From Perkinsus olseni (taxonomy: Eukaryota; Perkinsozoa; Perkinsida; Perkinsidae): a DNA stretch of 49,780 bases. Numbering within the stretch: position 1 is the first letter of the stretch; every line of letters starts with the position of its first letter. Under the pieces are notes generated by a model that saw nothing but the letters and a program-made list of their open reading frames with translations, was not told the origin of the DNA and searched no databases. The stretch spans positions 1 to 49,780 of the forward strand of contig JABANP010000408.1 of NCBI GenBank assembly GCA_013115135.1. The letters run 5' to 3'. Below are positions 1-10,597 of this stretch, piece by piece. Both the position numbers and the translations under genes were made by a program.

Positions 1-344
1 AGAACCAGTAAACTCTATGCTCGTCGAGCTAAGGCTTCTTAAACGCGATTTCGTTCGCGAACTTTATGATCGAGATGAGATCAAGAGTAGTGGTTGCGAC
101 CTTTGGTGGTGTATGCGTGTGTTAAGATAAGTGTATAGCCACTAGGTGTGTTGCTGTCCTCTAATCAGTGTAGTCAGCGGTAAGCTGTTCATTTTTCTAT
201 CACGGTTAGTGAATCTCATGTTGTGTTGAGGGATGAAGCGGTAACGATCGCCTTGCGTGAGGGAGTAGGCTGGCCGCTGCTGAGGACAGGAGGAATTACT
301 CGTTACCGCGGCTCGTCGACTAGGGGTGGTTGTTTGCTCGAAAG
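1..344. other. 5' flank of the RluA gene, no gene recognised
   Basis: I see no convincing exon here. The stretch precedes the pseudouridine synthase start and probably holds its 5' UTR and promoter. A GTGTATGCGTGTGT run near 110 is similar to a short motif found elsewhere in the window (see findings). Confidence 0.4.
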
Positions 345-3189
345 ATGAGTAATAAGCGTAAGAATACTGGTATCGAGGAATCCCGGCGGAAGCGGCAACG
401 AGGAGATGGCAAGCCCAGGTTTTTGGAGGAGCCAGAGGTTTATGTGAAGGGTGGATTGCGGTTCGTCAAGCCCTATAAGTAAGCTCTGCAGCGAAACCTC
501 ACTGCGTGGTCGCTTAGTTGCAGTATTCCTGCCAATCAGATTCGAGTTTCGATGCTATGTAAAAAGACGATGGTTGGGCAGGACATTGCTCGACATATGT
601 ACTGCTGGGTTCGCTCCTTCGTTGAGGCACTCAAGTCCTCAGGTAAAGCGGAATTCATGGCCCAGCCTCCAGAGTATTACGAGAATGCCATCAAGGAGGG
701 GAAGATCACTATCGACTTCAGTAAGACAAGGTCGTTGTTCGTGTACTCGTAAGAAGATGTTTCGTGTACTCGACATATGTATCCTGAAAAAATTTGATCG
801 AAGATTGCGCCACTGACTCCCTGCGGGCAGTCACAACGGCGTTGGCGAATTTATGAGTGTTAGCTTTCTGCATGGGATGCGCCCTCATGAATCATGTTGG
901 AAGCCTTCCCGACTGACCCATGACTCATGGTGAATGTTGGGGTCAGAGACTATTTCTTGCGAAATTTTTCTGCCATGCTGTCACGTTCTTCTTGTTTCTG
1001 CAGAGCCGCTCTGTCAGAGAGGCTGCTTAGCAGCTTCATGATTCATTGACTTGCCCCGCTTCGTGTAGTGTGACTCATCTGTCAAGCCTGCATAGGCATC
1101 TCGCATGTTGCCACAAGAGACGTAATGCTCAGTCTTCTTCGGAAGTCGGGAGTCCTGAGGATGGTCCCCTGCGAGCGTCCTGGGAATCTCGATAGTGGAG
1201 CCAGTGCAACAGAAATTCTGTTACAGAATCTAAGGTGCTCTCCGACGCCGTAGATGGGATGATCGAAAGGGATAGGCGATCGTCGACCCCGCCGACCGAG
1301 GTTTATCTTGACGGATGACGTTCGTAATGCTTGTGAGTCTTTGACCTTATTTCGAAGAAGCTGATGTGTTGTGGCGTGGAAGCGTCTGGTTGGAACCGGT
1401 TCAGTCAATGACTGACAGTCATGCATTAATATCTTCGCAAGTAGCGTGTCCAACAAGCATAGCTGGGGTGGGATGAATGCAGAGTAGTCCTCGGGTGGTG
1501 CATCAAAGCGCGCGTCGGCAGTAAGACTGCGATTCGGGACTTCAAACGCGGCAAAATCTTCTGCGCGAAGATCACGGACGAGAGAAACACTCAGATGTGC
1601 GTGTTCTTCTTCGACGAGGTGGGATTTGCCCTGGTAAACCCGTTGCTGTAACCCCGACAGTGCAGAGGAGGACTCTTTACGTTCCGTAATAGTTCTTTCA
1701 TCCGCGTGATGGGTTTATGTTCATCGCATTCGATACTTCCGGGTACTATCGCAGTACTTATTTAGAGAACTGAGGGCACGATCTGTGATGGAGTAACCGT
1801 GAGACCGATTCCACTAAAAGTATATCCCCGGTCTTGAGTTCCATGAAGATGCTGTCGCTAAGATCGTCAGGAAAATGTCGCGCCAACATGGCGGGCCACT
1901 TGTCATATCGGAATACGCTGTTAACCGCCGCTCGCAGGCGAAACTCGAAGCTTCATTTTTTGTTAGAGGGGATTCCTTCCGAGGGTTGGGGGAAATTCTC
2001 TCGCGTTACCGAGTGGTATGTGGTTTTCAGACAAGGTGGAGCCTGACCACGTCCTACAGGGCAACGAACTTCTCATACACGAGACCGTCGTTCACGAGAA
2101 TCCCGTGCCTTTCGATGGTGAACTGAAGATCATCGGTGAGACGGACGAAGTTGTCGCTGTAGACAAGCCCTCTGGTGTAAGTGGCACGTGAAAAATCTTT
2201 CATCGCATCATTAGTGTGCTTCCACAGATGCCTGTGCACCAAGGCGGCGGTCATAGAGTGAATTGCTTGGTAGAGATACTCAAGAAGCAGGACCCTTCAA
2301 GGTAGGATAGAAAATATGCAGCACGACAGTTGGCGTTATGGATCTTTACAGGTTCACTTTTGCCGTTCATACCCTCCACCGACTCGACCGCCTAACATCC
2401 GGTATTGTCATCCTAGGGAAGAATCCGGACGTGGCTCGAGCTTTCAGTAAAGCCCCTCCTCCCTCTCATCGTGTGGAGTCATCTGCCCTTCCAATGCAGG
2501 CGCGGCCTTCCAAAAGCATGACCAGGAGATCCAGAAGTGCTACTTGGCTAGAGTAAAAGGCAATTTTGAAGGTGGAGAGGCTAAACTTGTGAGCTTTCCT
2601 ATTTTTTCTTGCTAGGTTCTGATGTCGTCGTCGAGGGCTACATGCGCTGCGTTGACTTCAGAGTTGGAAAGTTCATCCTCGTCGACTCCGCCGATGGAGC
2701 AGCCTCCAAGGATGAAAGCAAGGACGATGCTTCGGCTACTACACCTTCCGAGAACACTGATAGCGTCGAGGAGAAGAAGGAGCAAGTCGAAGACAAGTGG
2801 AGCCAGACTAGATTCGAGAAGGTGTGGTACGACGAGAAAAACGACGAGACGATTGTCAAGTGTTATCCCAAGACTGGCAGGACGCACCAGATTAGAGTAC
2901 GTATTCTTTCGTGCCCACCGCGTCCATTTTTCCACTGCAGGTTCATCTCGAGTCCATTAGCCATCCGATCGCCAATGATAGCTGCTATGGTGGCGAGTAC
3001 AAGGCTGATCATCCTTTCGCCTTTCCCTTGGCGCCTCATGCTAACGATGTTCCTCCAAAGGAGGGTTCAGCTTACTCTCACATAACTGGGATTTGGCTTC
3101 ACGCTCTCTCTTACAAAGTGCCGAGCAGGAAGCTCGACTTTACCAGTAATTGGCCCCAATGGGCAATCGAGCCAACTCAACAGTCGTAA
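345..3189 (+). CDS. RluA-family RNA pseudouridine synthase (Pus9/Rib2-like)
   Basis: This enzyme isomerises uridine to pseudouridine, probably in tRNA. Exons in frame: 345-478, 540-598, 643-720, 2031-2176, 2228-2301, 2352-2446, 2500-2588, 2636-2896, 2941-3189. They sum to 1185 nt and a 394-aa protein. The N-terminus has the eukaryotic RluA signature (GGLRFVKPYKFEF, then GRTLLDI and EFMAQPPEYYENAIKEGKI). An S4-like segment follows (KVEPDHVLQGNELLIHE), then VAVDKPSG and PVHQGGGHRVN. The catalytic loop is HTLHRLDRLTSG, with the catalytic Asp in RLD. The C-terminal binding motif is GRTHQIRVHLESISHPI. An acidic, Ser/Glu-rich insert of about 50 residues in exon 8 separates the central strands from the GRTHQIR motif. 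Intron 3 is 1310 nt, while the others are 44-61 nt. The start is the first ATG in frame with the conserved N-terminal block. The family call is secure; the exact RNA target is not. Confidence 0.93.
1484..1651 (+). pseudogene. RPA70 DNA-binding-domain-A-like fragment inside intron 3 of the RluA gene
   Basis: A 55-codon open stretch ends at TAA 1649-1651. It reads like the start of the first OB-fold of replication protein A large subunit: WCIKARVGSKTAIRDF, then RGKIFCAKITDE, then VFFFDEVGFALVNPLL. The W-I-KARV--K--IR opening, the GK-F core and the D-E---FF pattern are the family hallmarks (from memory of the RPA1 family). The rest of RPA1 is not visible next to it, so it is a fragment. RPA-like OB folds are also carried by some Helitron transposons, so it may be mobile-element cargo rather than a relic of the host gene. 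A nearby stretch at about 1834-1960 also looks protein-like but is unrecognised. Confidence 0.55.
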
Positions 3190-3679
3190 GGTCCAACGTT
3201 ACTCTTCTTACGATATCTCTTTTGCGTTATCGAGTGTCATACCGCCCTTGCGGACGCTCTGAGATGGGTTGGCCTCATGAAGAAGTCAATCTATTGGGCG
3301 AAGATCAGCCTGATCTGATCAGATGGTCTCACTTTGAAGCGCGCATGATTGCAAGAGGGGGACAAATCCTGAGTTCCTCCACGAATTTCCCCGGCTCTTG
3401 CCGACGGTTCATATTGCGCCATAACACGTACAGTGAACACGTGGTGCGACGGATAACACTAAGCCAAACCAACTCCTCTTGCTATGTCCTCGCGGTTGCT
3501 AGACAATCTTGACCAAGCAAGGATGGCCGGCCGCCATTAACGGCACTTACTCGTAGTCGAGCTTCGCAAGCTTCGCAATTCGAAGGAAATTATTTTAGGA
3601 AGCTAAAACTGGCGGAACTCAACGCGGGAAATGGGAAATCTGATATCTAAGCTCAAACTGATGATCATGATTACAGCCT
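3190..3679. other. Convergent intergenic gap between RluA and SCPx genes
   Basis: The two flanking genes end towards each other here. Open frames in this interval are short and lack family motifs or splice structure that I recognise. It presumably contains both 3' UTRs. Confidence 0.4.
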
Positions 3680-6600
3680 CTACAGCTTGTGCTGTGGGCC
3701 AACCGATTTATACAGTGTGACCACCGCTGCTCCTCCGAACCCGAAGTTATGCTGGAGCCCTATTCTGGCGCCGGGGACCTGACAAGAGCTTCTGACGAGT
3801 CTGAGTTAACAAGATTACTTTCTACCTGTCTCTTTCCCGCCGTTCACGTGAGCTGTCGATGGAGTTCGACACACTGAGCTACTCCAGTCGCTGCTATTGG
3901 ATGTCCTTTGGATTCAAGTCCCCCCGAGGGGTTGATGACGACCCTCGACCCCAAAGCCGTACGTTGTTCACAGTATCTGAAGAAGAGCAAGTGCAGAACA
4001 TCTGTACTGTCTTTCGCAACATTGCTGCACTTAGGGAGTTAATCTAGCTTACTTCCCGCCTTCCTGGTTCTCCCGCCAAGACATGTCCTCAACCATTTTC
4101 AAGCCCCCACCTTCGCGAGAGAAGCCGAGTGCTTCATATCTAGAACGAGAGATCAAAGTTTGATCATCAAACCAAAGCTTAGCAGCTAAGTTGGTCTAGC
4201 CGTCCGAAGAAGAGGTCGATTGCAGTGACGCGCAGGTGAACTGCAGTCATTTCGACTTACAGCAAAAGCTCATTGATCGAGAAGCAGTCGTGTAACTCAA
4301 CCACCTGAAGAGAACCATATCGAGCGGCCGCTCCTGCGAGGCATGTGTCACGTTGACGTCTTTGGCAGCTATTCCTGATTCTTTGTAGCAGGTCTTTGCA
4401 GCCTTCTTGGCCATCTCAATGCCGCAGAGTCCAGCATAACTGTGAAGATGCTGATATGATCCTGGTAACCGCTGGAGAACACTACGTGTCGCCAAAGCTA
4501 GAGGGGAGGTCAGTGACCATACTCTGGGCACAAACCTCAGTGGCGCGACCAGTCTGAATAAACCTGAAGAGCAGAAGAGCCTGCGGAGTTCCACTTTGTT
4601 CTCGAGGAAGGCGACAATCGCCCCCGCCCCCCAGACTCACTCGTGGGAGCGGTACCAGCGCTCTGAACATATAATGATGGCCGCCGCGCCATCAGCTGTA
4701 GGAGCCTGAGGGCAGTTGCATGCTAGCGTCGTGGAGTGTCGGAATTAGGAATTTGGTGGCTGTGAGGCTTGTGCCCGTCGACTTTACAAAGGGAGCCCTC
4801 AATGAACCCGGCGGCACTATCGAGAGGAACTCTACACGACGACTACGGGAGTTGAGTGGGAACTGCTTAGCTGTTCGCAATGCGATCTTCGCACATGGTC
4901 CGTGCTGCAGTACATAGTTCTCATTTGTTCTTTTTGCCTTCTTTTCACGGTCACGCTCTTGCAGCAAGAGTCTTGCTTCATATACGCTGAGCGCTAAGGA
5001 ATCAAGTGGACGCCCCTAGCGAGAAAATGTGGAAATGATCCGTGCCCGGAGCCTCCCGTGGTTCAAAGTAACCTGAATCTCATTTCGTGAGTACTCGAAG
5101 ACAAAAGTCGGAGGGGTCCCCTCACCGCCAAGCAGAAAGACGTTCGCTTTCAAAGGAAAGTCGACGGTACCCTTCTGAACTTTAGTCCATCATTAACGGT
5201 GAACATATTCATACATCGACCCTATTAAACATTCCGGAAAAATGCAGTGTGTTCGAATACTCAATGGGTACGCCGATACGAGAGGATTTTTGTTTATAAC
5301 ATCGGGCGCTCTGTAGAGGAAGCCGATAGGAGCGATAACAGAGATAAACCATAACGAGAATATGAGATGATCCCCGCAATGAGGTGATTGAAGCCACTCG
5401 CGCATTGCAAATTCGACTGTTCGGAGTGGGGCGATAGTTGTCATAATTTGCGACTCACATAACAAGAACAGGGTCTGAGTCTGAAGTATACACGCTTGAT
5501 TCCCGGACATGTGGAGAATTTCCTGTAGTAGTGACAGTTTCTCAACATTCTGCATGCAACTCAAATTGAGTTACTCAATTGCCGGCTATGCCGCTCCAAG
5601 TGAGTTATCCTGCTCGGTATCCTCGTGGCGAGATTCTCAGCCTGAGAATCTCAGCGTGTGATACCTCAGGTCCAGTCCAAATCGTCCCGAGGCTCGGTCC
5701 GAGTCGTTCACCGCTGCTGCCAAGTTCGAACGATGCAACAGTAAGCGGGAGATCCTCAGAATGACGGTCAGGGCATTATCTCCCATGCGACATTTTAAAC
5801 GCCGCATTGATTGTACAACTGTGACACTACGAAATCCAAAATCGGCATCCACGTCCTGATGACGCTTCAGGAGAATTTCCAATTTTCAATCGCTAGGTGA
5901 ATCACCGAATTCAAGATCGGGCAGGAAAGCATGACCATGAAGACCGCGCAAGCTGCGAGTCGCATTACGCGGCTCGAGCCTCGCGGTGGATGACTCAGTA
6001 TCACGACCGGCGAATCGCCGGCGGCGATCCCGCCCAGCTTGTGAATATTCGATACTCTTACAGACATGGGCTCGGATATTGATCCACAGAACGGCCGTCG
6101 AAGAACTTTCTCTCTCGTTGTAGCGCTTCTGATGCACCTGAGCGCCATCTCTACTGAGGATCCTCCAGACAGAGGATGCCACGCCTGCGAGTCCCATGAA
6201 AGCCTAATCATTTGGTAGCTGATGACGCCGCTTACGCATCTGGATTTTGTGTGCCATGGGCTCTATTCTTAACAGTGATATCCGCCAAGTATCGGCAAAA
6301 CTTCTCACGATCCTCAGCGCAATGTCTCTCAGCGTACCTGCAGTGGAGCTGCCGATGATCGGCAGCCGATCTGATAGGCTATCAGTCACAGTAACTGATA
6401 GCCACAATGACGTGAAATAGTGATTATTTCAGGTACTCCAACCTTGTTCGAGACTCAAGGGCGGAGTCGCCAGCTGATATCACTCTAACTCGGAGTGATA
6501 TCAGTGATAGTTATTGATGCTGATGTTACCATACGAGAGAATCGCGCCACTTCTAGAATGAATGATTCCGCGGGATAAGATTGATCGATCGAATGAGACG

Positions 6601-7649
6601 GAATACGCGCGTGGCTCAGTGTGACAAACCTCTAGTGTGTTATTAATTGTCAGGAGCACATGATGACTGGTCAGGATGGTCATCATGACGGAAGGACGAT
6701 ATCAAAGCCTGCTAGAATCTGCTGTGAGCCCGAACACTCACTCGTCCGCCGCACCAGCGAACATCCGGCAGACATCTGACGTCCATTGATTCATGCCAGG
6801 TTTTATCAACTCCGTCGGGCTACCTAGCTCATGTACATGCTTCAGCTGAGGGAGGGGTCCAATCAGCAGACTTCTTGACAATGACTTCCTACCTGAGGGC
6901 CCACTGGATTCTCTCTATCTGTGTATTTCGACTCGCTCAGGCCGCGTTCCATCTGCTCCATTCCAAGAACGAGGCACACATCCCCTGTAAGAAAAACCGT
7001 ACGGGCAATTCCTCAAGGGGCTGTCTCATAGCAGCAGCGACGGTAGCTCACCGCAGATCCCAGCTTTGAGGAGACTCCGGCCGAGGAAGACACCGCAACT
7101 GCCGGCTGAACAGTTAACGTTGGTATTGATAATCTGCGTAAAAGGAATATCCAGAGACATCCATACTGAAAAACCTACCGGAATTCCCGTGAGGCCCATT
7201 TCATAGAGAGCCCGGTGACCAGCGGCCGTATCGCCGTAGTTCCATCTGAATAGAAGCCACTTTTAAATCACAGGGTTAATCCCGAGGTTAACAGAGGAAT
7301 CCGTCGGAGGTGCACATCCTGAAAATCACCTCGCCTATACGACTCAGTTGCAACGACTGCGATCCGAGTGGGGAGCCGAAGGAGCGCAATGAACAGTACA
7401 GCCAAGCGAGGAGCGTCTTCAGCTCGTTGTCCTTCTTACGCGGCGACAGCGACGGTAATATCCTCATACTTGAGACCAGCATCTTCCAGGGCTTTAGTGC
7501 ACGCTATGCGAGCGTACTCAGTGTAATCGAGACTGAGAACGCCACCATGTATTCATGTTGCTCTTTGACTCTCACCAGTCTTTGGATTTTGGCATCCTGA
7601 AGGGGCACACTCCTCCGCCGACGACGTATACTTTGTTGGCACTCGCCAT
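3680..7649 (-). CDS. SCPx-type 3-oxoacyl-CoA thiolase with an in-frame TGA
   Basis: A peroxisomal-type thiolase of the sterol carrier protein X family. Exons on the minus strand: 7649-7576, 7532-7440, 7245-7179, 7133-7052, 6984-6893, 6845-6742, about 4929-4847, then one unresolved exon between 4846 and 4696, then 4695-4641, 4553-4496, 4439-4352, 4304-4261, 4139-4053, 3976-3826, 3778-3680. Family signatures in order: NKVYVVGGG start, [28 protein letters not shown] with the acyl-binding Cys, [75 protein letters not shown]. The last three residues are HKL, a possible variant PTS1. No C-terminal SCP2 lipid-transfer domain follows. An in-frame TGA at 3844-3846 replaces the usual Gly of the QLRGEAGKRQ-like segment, although the frame is open on both sides and across the last splice. 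It is either a recent pseudogene or a recoded codon. A 1.8-kb intron lies at 4930-6741. Confidence 0.85.
5630..5652. repeat. Hairpin, 10-bp perfect stem
   Basis: GAGATTCTCA and TGAGAATCTC flank a 3-nt loop. It lies inside the long SCPx intron, next to a 15-nt odd palindrome at 5559-5573 (AACTCAA-A-TTGAGTT). Confidence 0.8.
6377..6403. repeat. Hairpin, 10-bp perfect stem
   Basis: GGCTATCAGT and ACTGATAGCC flank a 7-nt loop. It overlaps a second palindrome at 6371-6385 (CTGATAG-G-CTATCAG). Confidence 0.8.
6474..6504. repeat. Hairpin, 12-bp perfect stem
   Basis: CTGATATCACTC and GAGTGATATCAG flank a 7-nt loop. Confidence 0.85.
6659..6687. repeat. Hairpin, 9-bp perfect stem
   Basis: CATGATGAC and GTCATCATG flank an 11-nt loop. 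Confidence 0.75.
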
Positions 7650-7995
7650 GTTGAAAAAAAACTGCAGGAGTCGTCCCAAGATCTCCGCCAGCTCGGGAAG
7701 AACACAAAGTTCTGGCTCTTAAACGAATTCATCCATTATCGGCTCATGTTGGAGTGTTCGGTGACGTCTTCTCAATTCTGGCCCTGACGAAAGAGTCAGA
7801 TGTGACAACTATAAAGCAGGGGGAGGCTACTAGGAGTGGGTGTTGTACCCGACCTACACGGCAGGCTCGAGCGAACCAGTGGAAGCCGGCAGTTGAGTTG
7901 AAGTCACAATCGTAGGCCGACTAGGTCGGTATGATGAGAATACGATGCTACCCCCAGGACCGTCGATGTGAAATGCCTAGGTATCACCGCGACGG
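7650..7995. other. Upstream region of SCPx, no gene recognised
   Basis: This lies between the SCPx start and the 3' part of a small minus-strand gene. An A-run sits directly upstream of the SCPx ATG. No convincing exon was seen, although a last exon of the neighbouring 7996-8540 gene could extend into it (a GTAACC donor occurs just below 7999). Confidence 0.35.
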
Positions 7996-8540
7996 TTACC
8001 TTTTCTGAAAGATGGCTTTCCATTTCACTACTCCCAAGGCCTCATGCACTTGGCTCGTGTAAGCTTCTTTGCTGTTGACATCGGAGAAGTACGGCACTCG
8101 TTTATCTGATCCAAGATACTCGAACGAGAACAGGAGAGGGCAGTTACCAGTTGGCCTGAAGACTAGCAAATGCTTCTTCAGCGGCTCCATCCGTCCCTCG
8201 AGAACGTGGTGCCCGAGGACTATCTCCGGGTTCCCCTGGCTCGATCACTCTATCAGGAGGGAGCCGCAGGATCACTACCGCAGCATTGAGGGTTAGATTT
8301 CCGAGGACCTTCCCATCGAACCTTCCGTCCGGTGACCGTATCGAACCCTGAAAAGCCGAGGGCTGCGTGCGGATCGCTCAATCGTTGGCCGTTCATCACC
8401 ACCTGCAGTTCTATGAGGAAGTAACTGTCCGTGAAGGCACCGCCCGCTGCAGGGAGCATCACACATGCCATAGCGGCGAGATGGACAAACAAATAGGGAA
8501 GTCTAGTGCAGGCATAACAGCAAACCAAAAAATCCGCCAT
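7996..8540 (-). CDS. Hypothetical small secreted or membrane protein, multi-exon
   Basis: I do not recognise the family. The first exon begins at 8540 with a hydrophobic, Cys-containing leader (MADFLVCCYACTRLPYLF, then VHLAAMACVMLPAAGGA) suitable as a signal peptide. It continues with FTDSYFLIELQVVMNGQRL. Downstream coding-like blocks are RSPDGRFDGKVLGNLTLNAA, VVILRLPPDRVIEPG, NPEIVLGHHVLEGR and FSFEYLGSDKRVPYFSDV. They lie in different frames, joined by plausible GT-AG introns. The exact junctions and the 3' end (beyond AAAAG/GTAACC near 7998) are not resolved. The pattern of alternating beta-like segments after a leader suggests a small secreted protein; this is inference. Confidence 0.4.
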
Positions 8541-8880
8541 TCACCTTGCTAAACAGTCGCCCAGGTTTCTGCAAGGCTCCACAAAGTCGTCATTCTCGAA
8601 AAGCGTTTAAGAGAGGCAGTCAGGGGTAGGAAGGACGGCGACGGTGACACCGAGACTCAGAGGATCTAGCTGTTGCTGTAACTCAACATCTACTTCGCGT
8701 TGAGAAGCAGCATCACTGCAGCATACACCGTGGATGACCATGGCCTACATTACCACTTGGCATAGAGATCGGGGGAGTATCGAGCTTGTGTTCGAGAGAG
8801 GTAAGAGTAGGCGGATCTCGGTCGGGCTGGTCGTGGTCCCAGCCTGCTCGAGGCTAAGCGATAGGAATGCCACCACGCCG
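8541..8880. other. Intergenic, no gene recognised
   Basis: Only short, unconvincing open frames on both strands. No repeat or RNA gene noticed. Confidence 0.3.
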
Positions 8881-8884
8881 CTGA

Positions 8885-9566
8885 CCCTTACCCTGAGGTA
8901 TATCGGCTGAATGGCGAGATAGTTGCGTCAAAGCCGGTGACCGTCCCTGGCATCGGAGCTGCTGGCGTCACGACCATACATTGGTTTTGGCGCTGCCTAG
9001 GTTTCTCTGGCGTGGTGACGACGGAAGCCCTCCCTGACACCAGAGGGAATCATGCAACCAACATCCGGACTTCTGAGCACCCGAGCTCCAACAGCGGCCG
9101 GCAGATTGTGGCCTCGATAGTCGAGTCGTGGGGGCCACGACCGTCCGTGGTGGAGGGCGATACTCTACCCTACCGCCGAGCGGTGATACTGAGAGACATC
9201 CGTAATGCGATAGGGAATCATGCGGCTCTCGATATCGCACGTACCTTCCATGGTCCCTTGCTCGAGCGATCCATTCTTCCGGCTCTGTCTAATGTCTTCA
9301 ATGAGCTTCTGCATGTACGCGTCGCGATTTGCCATCCGCTCAGTGCGAGTGCGCAAGTCCATGGTTATTCGAGGGGACTGCTGTCCGGCGAGGGCAGACC
9401 CCAGGCCTCGTCGACCGAGAGTCTGCATGTAGTTAGGCGTTGCGCCAGGGATGCGTGATTGAGCCAGAAGGCTCGAATTGACTGCTCGGCCCTCCGCGGA
9501 TGACTCGAGAGGGATGGTTAGCATGCTAGACAATAACCCTACATCGTTGAACATATTACCAGACAC
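8885..9566 (-). CDS. Hypothetical protein, multi-exon
   Basis: The family is not recognised. Exon 1 runs from ATG 9566 to a GTACGT donor near 9243. It encodes MSGNMFNDVGLLSSML, then GRRGLGSALAGQQSP, then a charged helix (RMANRDAYMQKLIEDIRQSR and KNGSLEQGTMEG). After a roughly 60-nt intron ending CTCTCAG, a second exon continues in phase with VSPLGGRVEYRPPPRTVVAP and TTRLSRPQSAG. A further coding-like block near 8960-8885 (TPAAPMPGTVTGFDATISPF) ends at a GTAAGG donor, so the 3' end is probably further downstream. It is Arg/Pro/Ser-rich with one amphipathic helix. The coding call rests on splice-consistent frames, not on homology. Confidence 0.4.
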
Positions 9567-9778
9567 CAGCAGCCGTTCGCTGCGCGCTTCACAACGATCC
9601 GAACCGCAAAGGACTAGCTCGCACGCGCAACTACATGCTCCCTTGACTTAACAGCATCGGCCACGACAAACGGGAATCTTGCGGCGATTCTTCTCGGAGG
9701 CGTGACAATCTCGCGAGTGGATTCGCCAGGAAGCTTCGACACGCGGCCGATTTGAATGGTTCTCCAGGCGTGGGACGG

Positions 9779-10597
9779 CTAGTTGGCCGTTTCAAAAAGC
9801 TGTGAATTAGCCTCTCGTACCGCCTGTTCAGGTCTCCTGGAACGCACAGGAGTATTTCCTATAAATACTCCTCGCGATAGTCCGAGGAGACAGCCGTGCA
9901 CACAAAATACGTTTGTGCGTGCGTGCATACCACTCCTTCCACAAATCGCAGGCCAACAAGTCGGTACAGCGCCATAATACTGTAACTTACCTGGCTGGCG
10001 TTGGGCGAGGCTCAAGCAGCTCGCTCTCGTAGGGCGGAGCAGCTCACTGCACGTCTTCTGAGGACTGTAAAGCTCCAGGGCCTTCCTAAGTGGGGGTTCC
10101 ACAGCAAAATTTCTGGTAGCGGTGACGTAGCGCAAACAGAGCAATAGCGCTGTCACCAACTTGAAGTAATAAATGGACGGTACTAATGACATAGAAATGA
10201 TGTTTGCACATGGTGAGTCTAGTTGCAATCTCCGGTGTAAAGCATGTAAAGGAGCTGATCGCTCTACTGGACGAAAAGTGGCTGCCTGGTTATGAAAGAC
10301 GCCTGCGTGCATACCACATTTCCGACAACTTCTGACAACATAAGCGCACTCGGGGCCTGTCAATGCTAACACAGTGGTCACCTCACCGCGAATCAATCTT
10401 TCGCCTTTTACTAAAGATTGCCGTGTTGTGACTGCACATTCTGTGAAGTCTAACAATTTTTGCGGAGCCTCGCGCTCCAACTCTAAGCAAGACCTTTGCT
10501 CATACGGTATCGTGGAACCCGACGGAATTGGTATTTGGAGTAAGGTGGTCGACAATGCCTGTCCCCAGCTCACAGGAGACTGTTCGAGATGGCGCAA
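9779..10597 (-). CDS. Long unrecognised ORF with a Cys cluster
   Basis: The longest uninterrupted minus-strand frame in this part of the window (272 codons). The middle looks most protein-like: VTTVLALTGPECAY, VVRSCRKCGMHAGVFHNQ and ATFRPVERSAPLHALHRRL, followed by a hydrophobic stretch (IYYFKLVTALLLCLRYV). The C-x2-C plus upstream Cys arrangement resembles small zinc-binding clusters found in transposase-linked ORFs, but I cannot name the family. A GTAAGT donor near 9990 suggests that the last quarter of the open frame may be intron read-through. Start and end are uncertain. Confidence 0.3.
   Translation of the reverse strand: MRHLEQSPVSWGQALSTTLLQIPIPSGSTIPYEQRSCLELEREAPQKLLDFTECAVTTRQSLVKGERLIRGEVTTVLALTGPECAYVVRSCRKCGMHAGVFHNQAATFRPVERSAPLHALHRRLQLDSPCANIISMSLVPSIYYFKLVTALLLCLRYVTATRNFAVEPPLRKALELYSPQKTCSELLRPTRASCLSLAQRQPGKLQYYGAVPTCWPAICGRSGMHARTNVFCVHGCLLGLSRGVFIGNTPVRSRRPEQAVREANSQLFETAN

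Larger units (their letters stand above)
4930..6741 (-). other. Exceptionally long intron of the SCPx gene
   Basis: The preceding exon ends at GCGGACGA/GTGAGT (6742). The next recognisable thiolase exon starts near 4929. The 1812-nt gap compares with about 50 nt for the other introns. Its left half shows no exon I can recognise. Its right half (5560-6690) carries several near-perfect hairpins. The exact 3' splice site is chosen from frame and is the least certain part. Confidence 0.55.
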
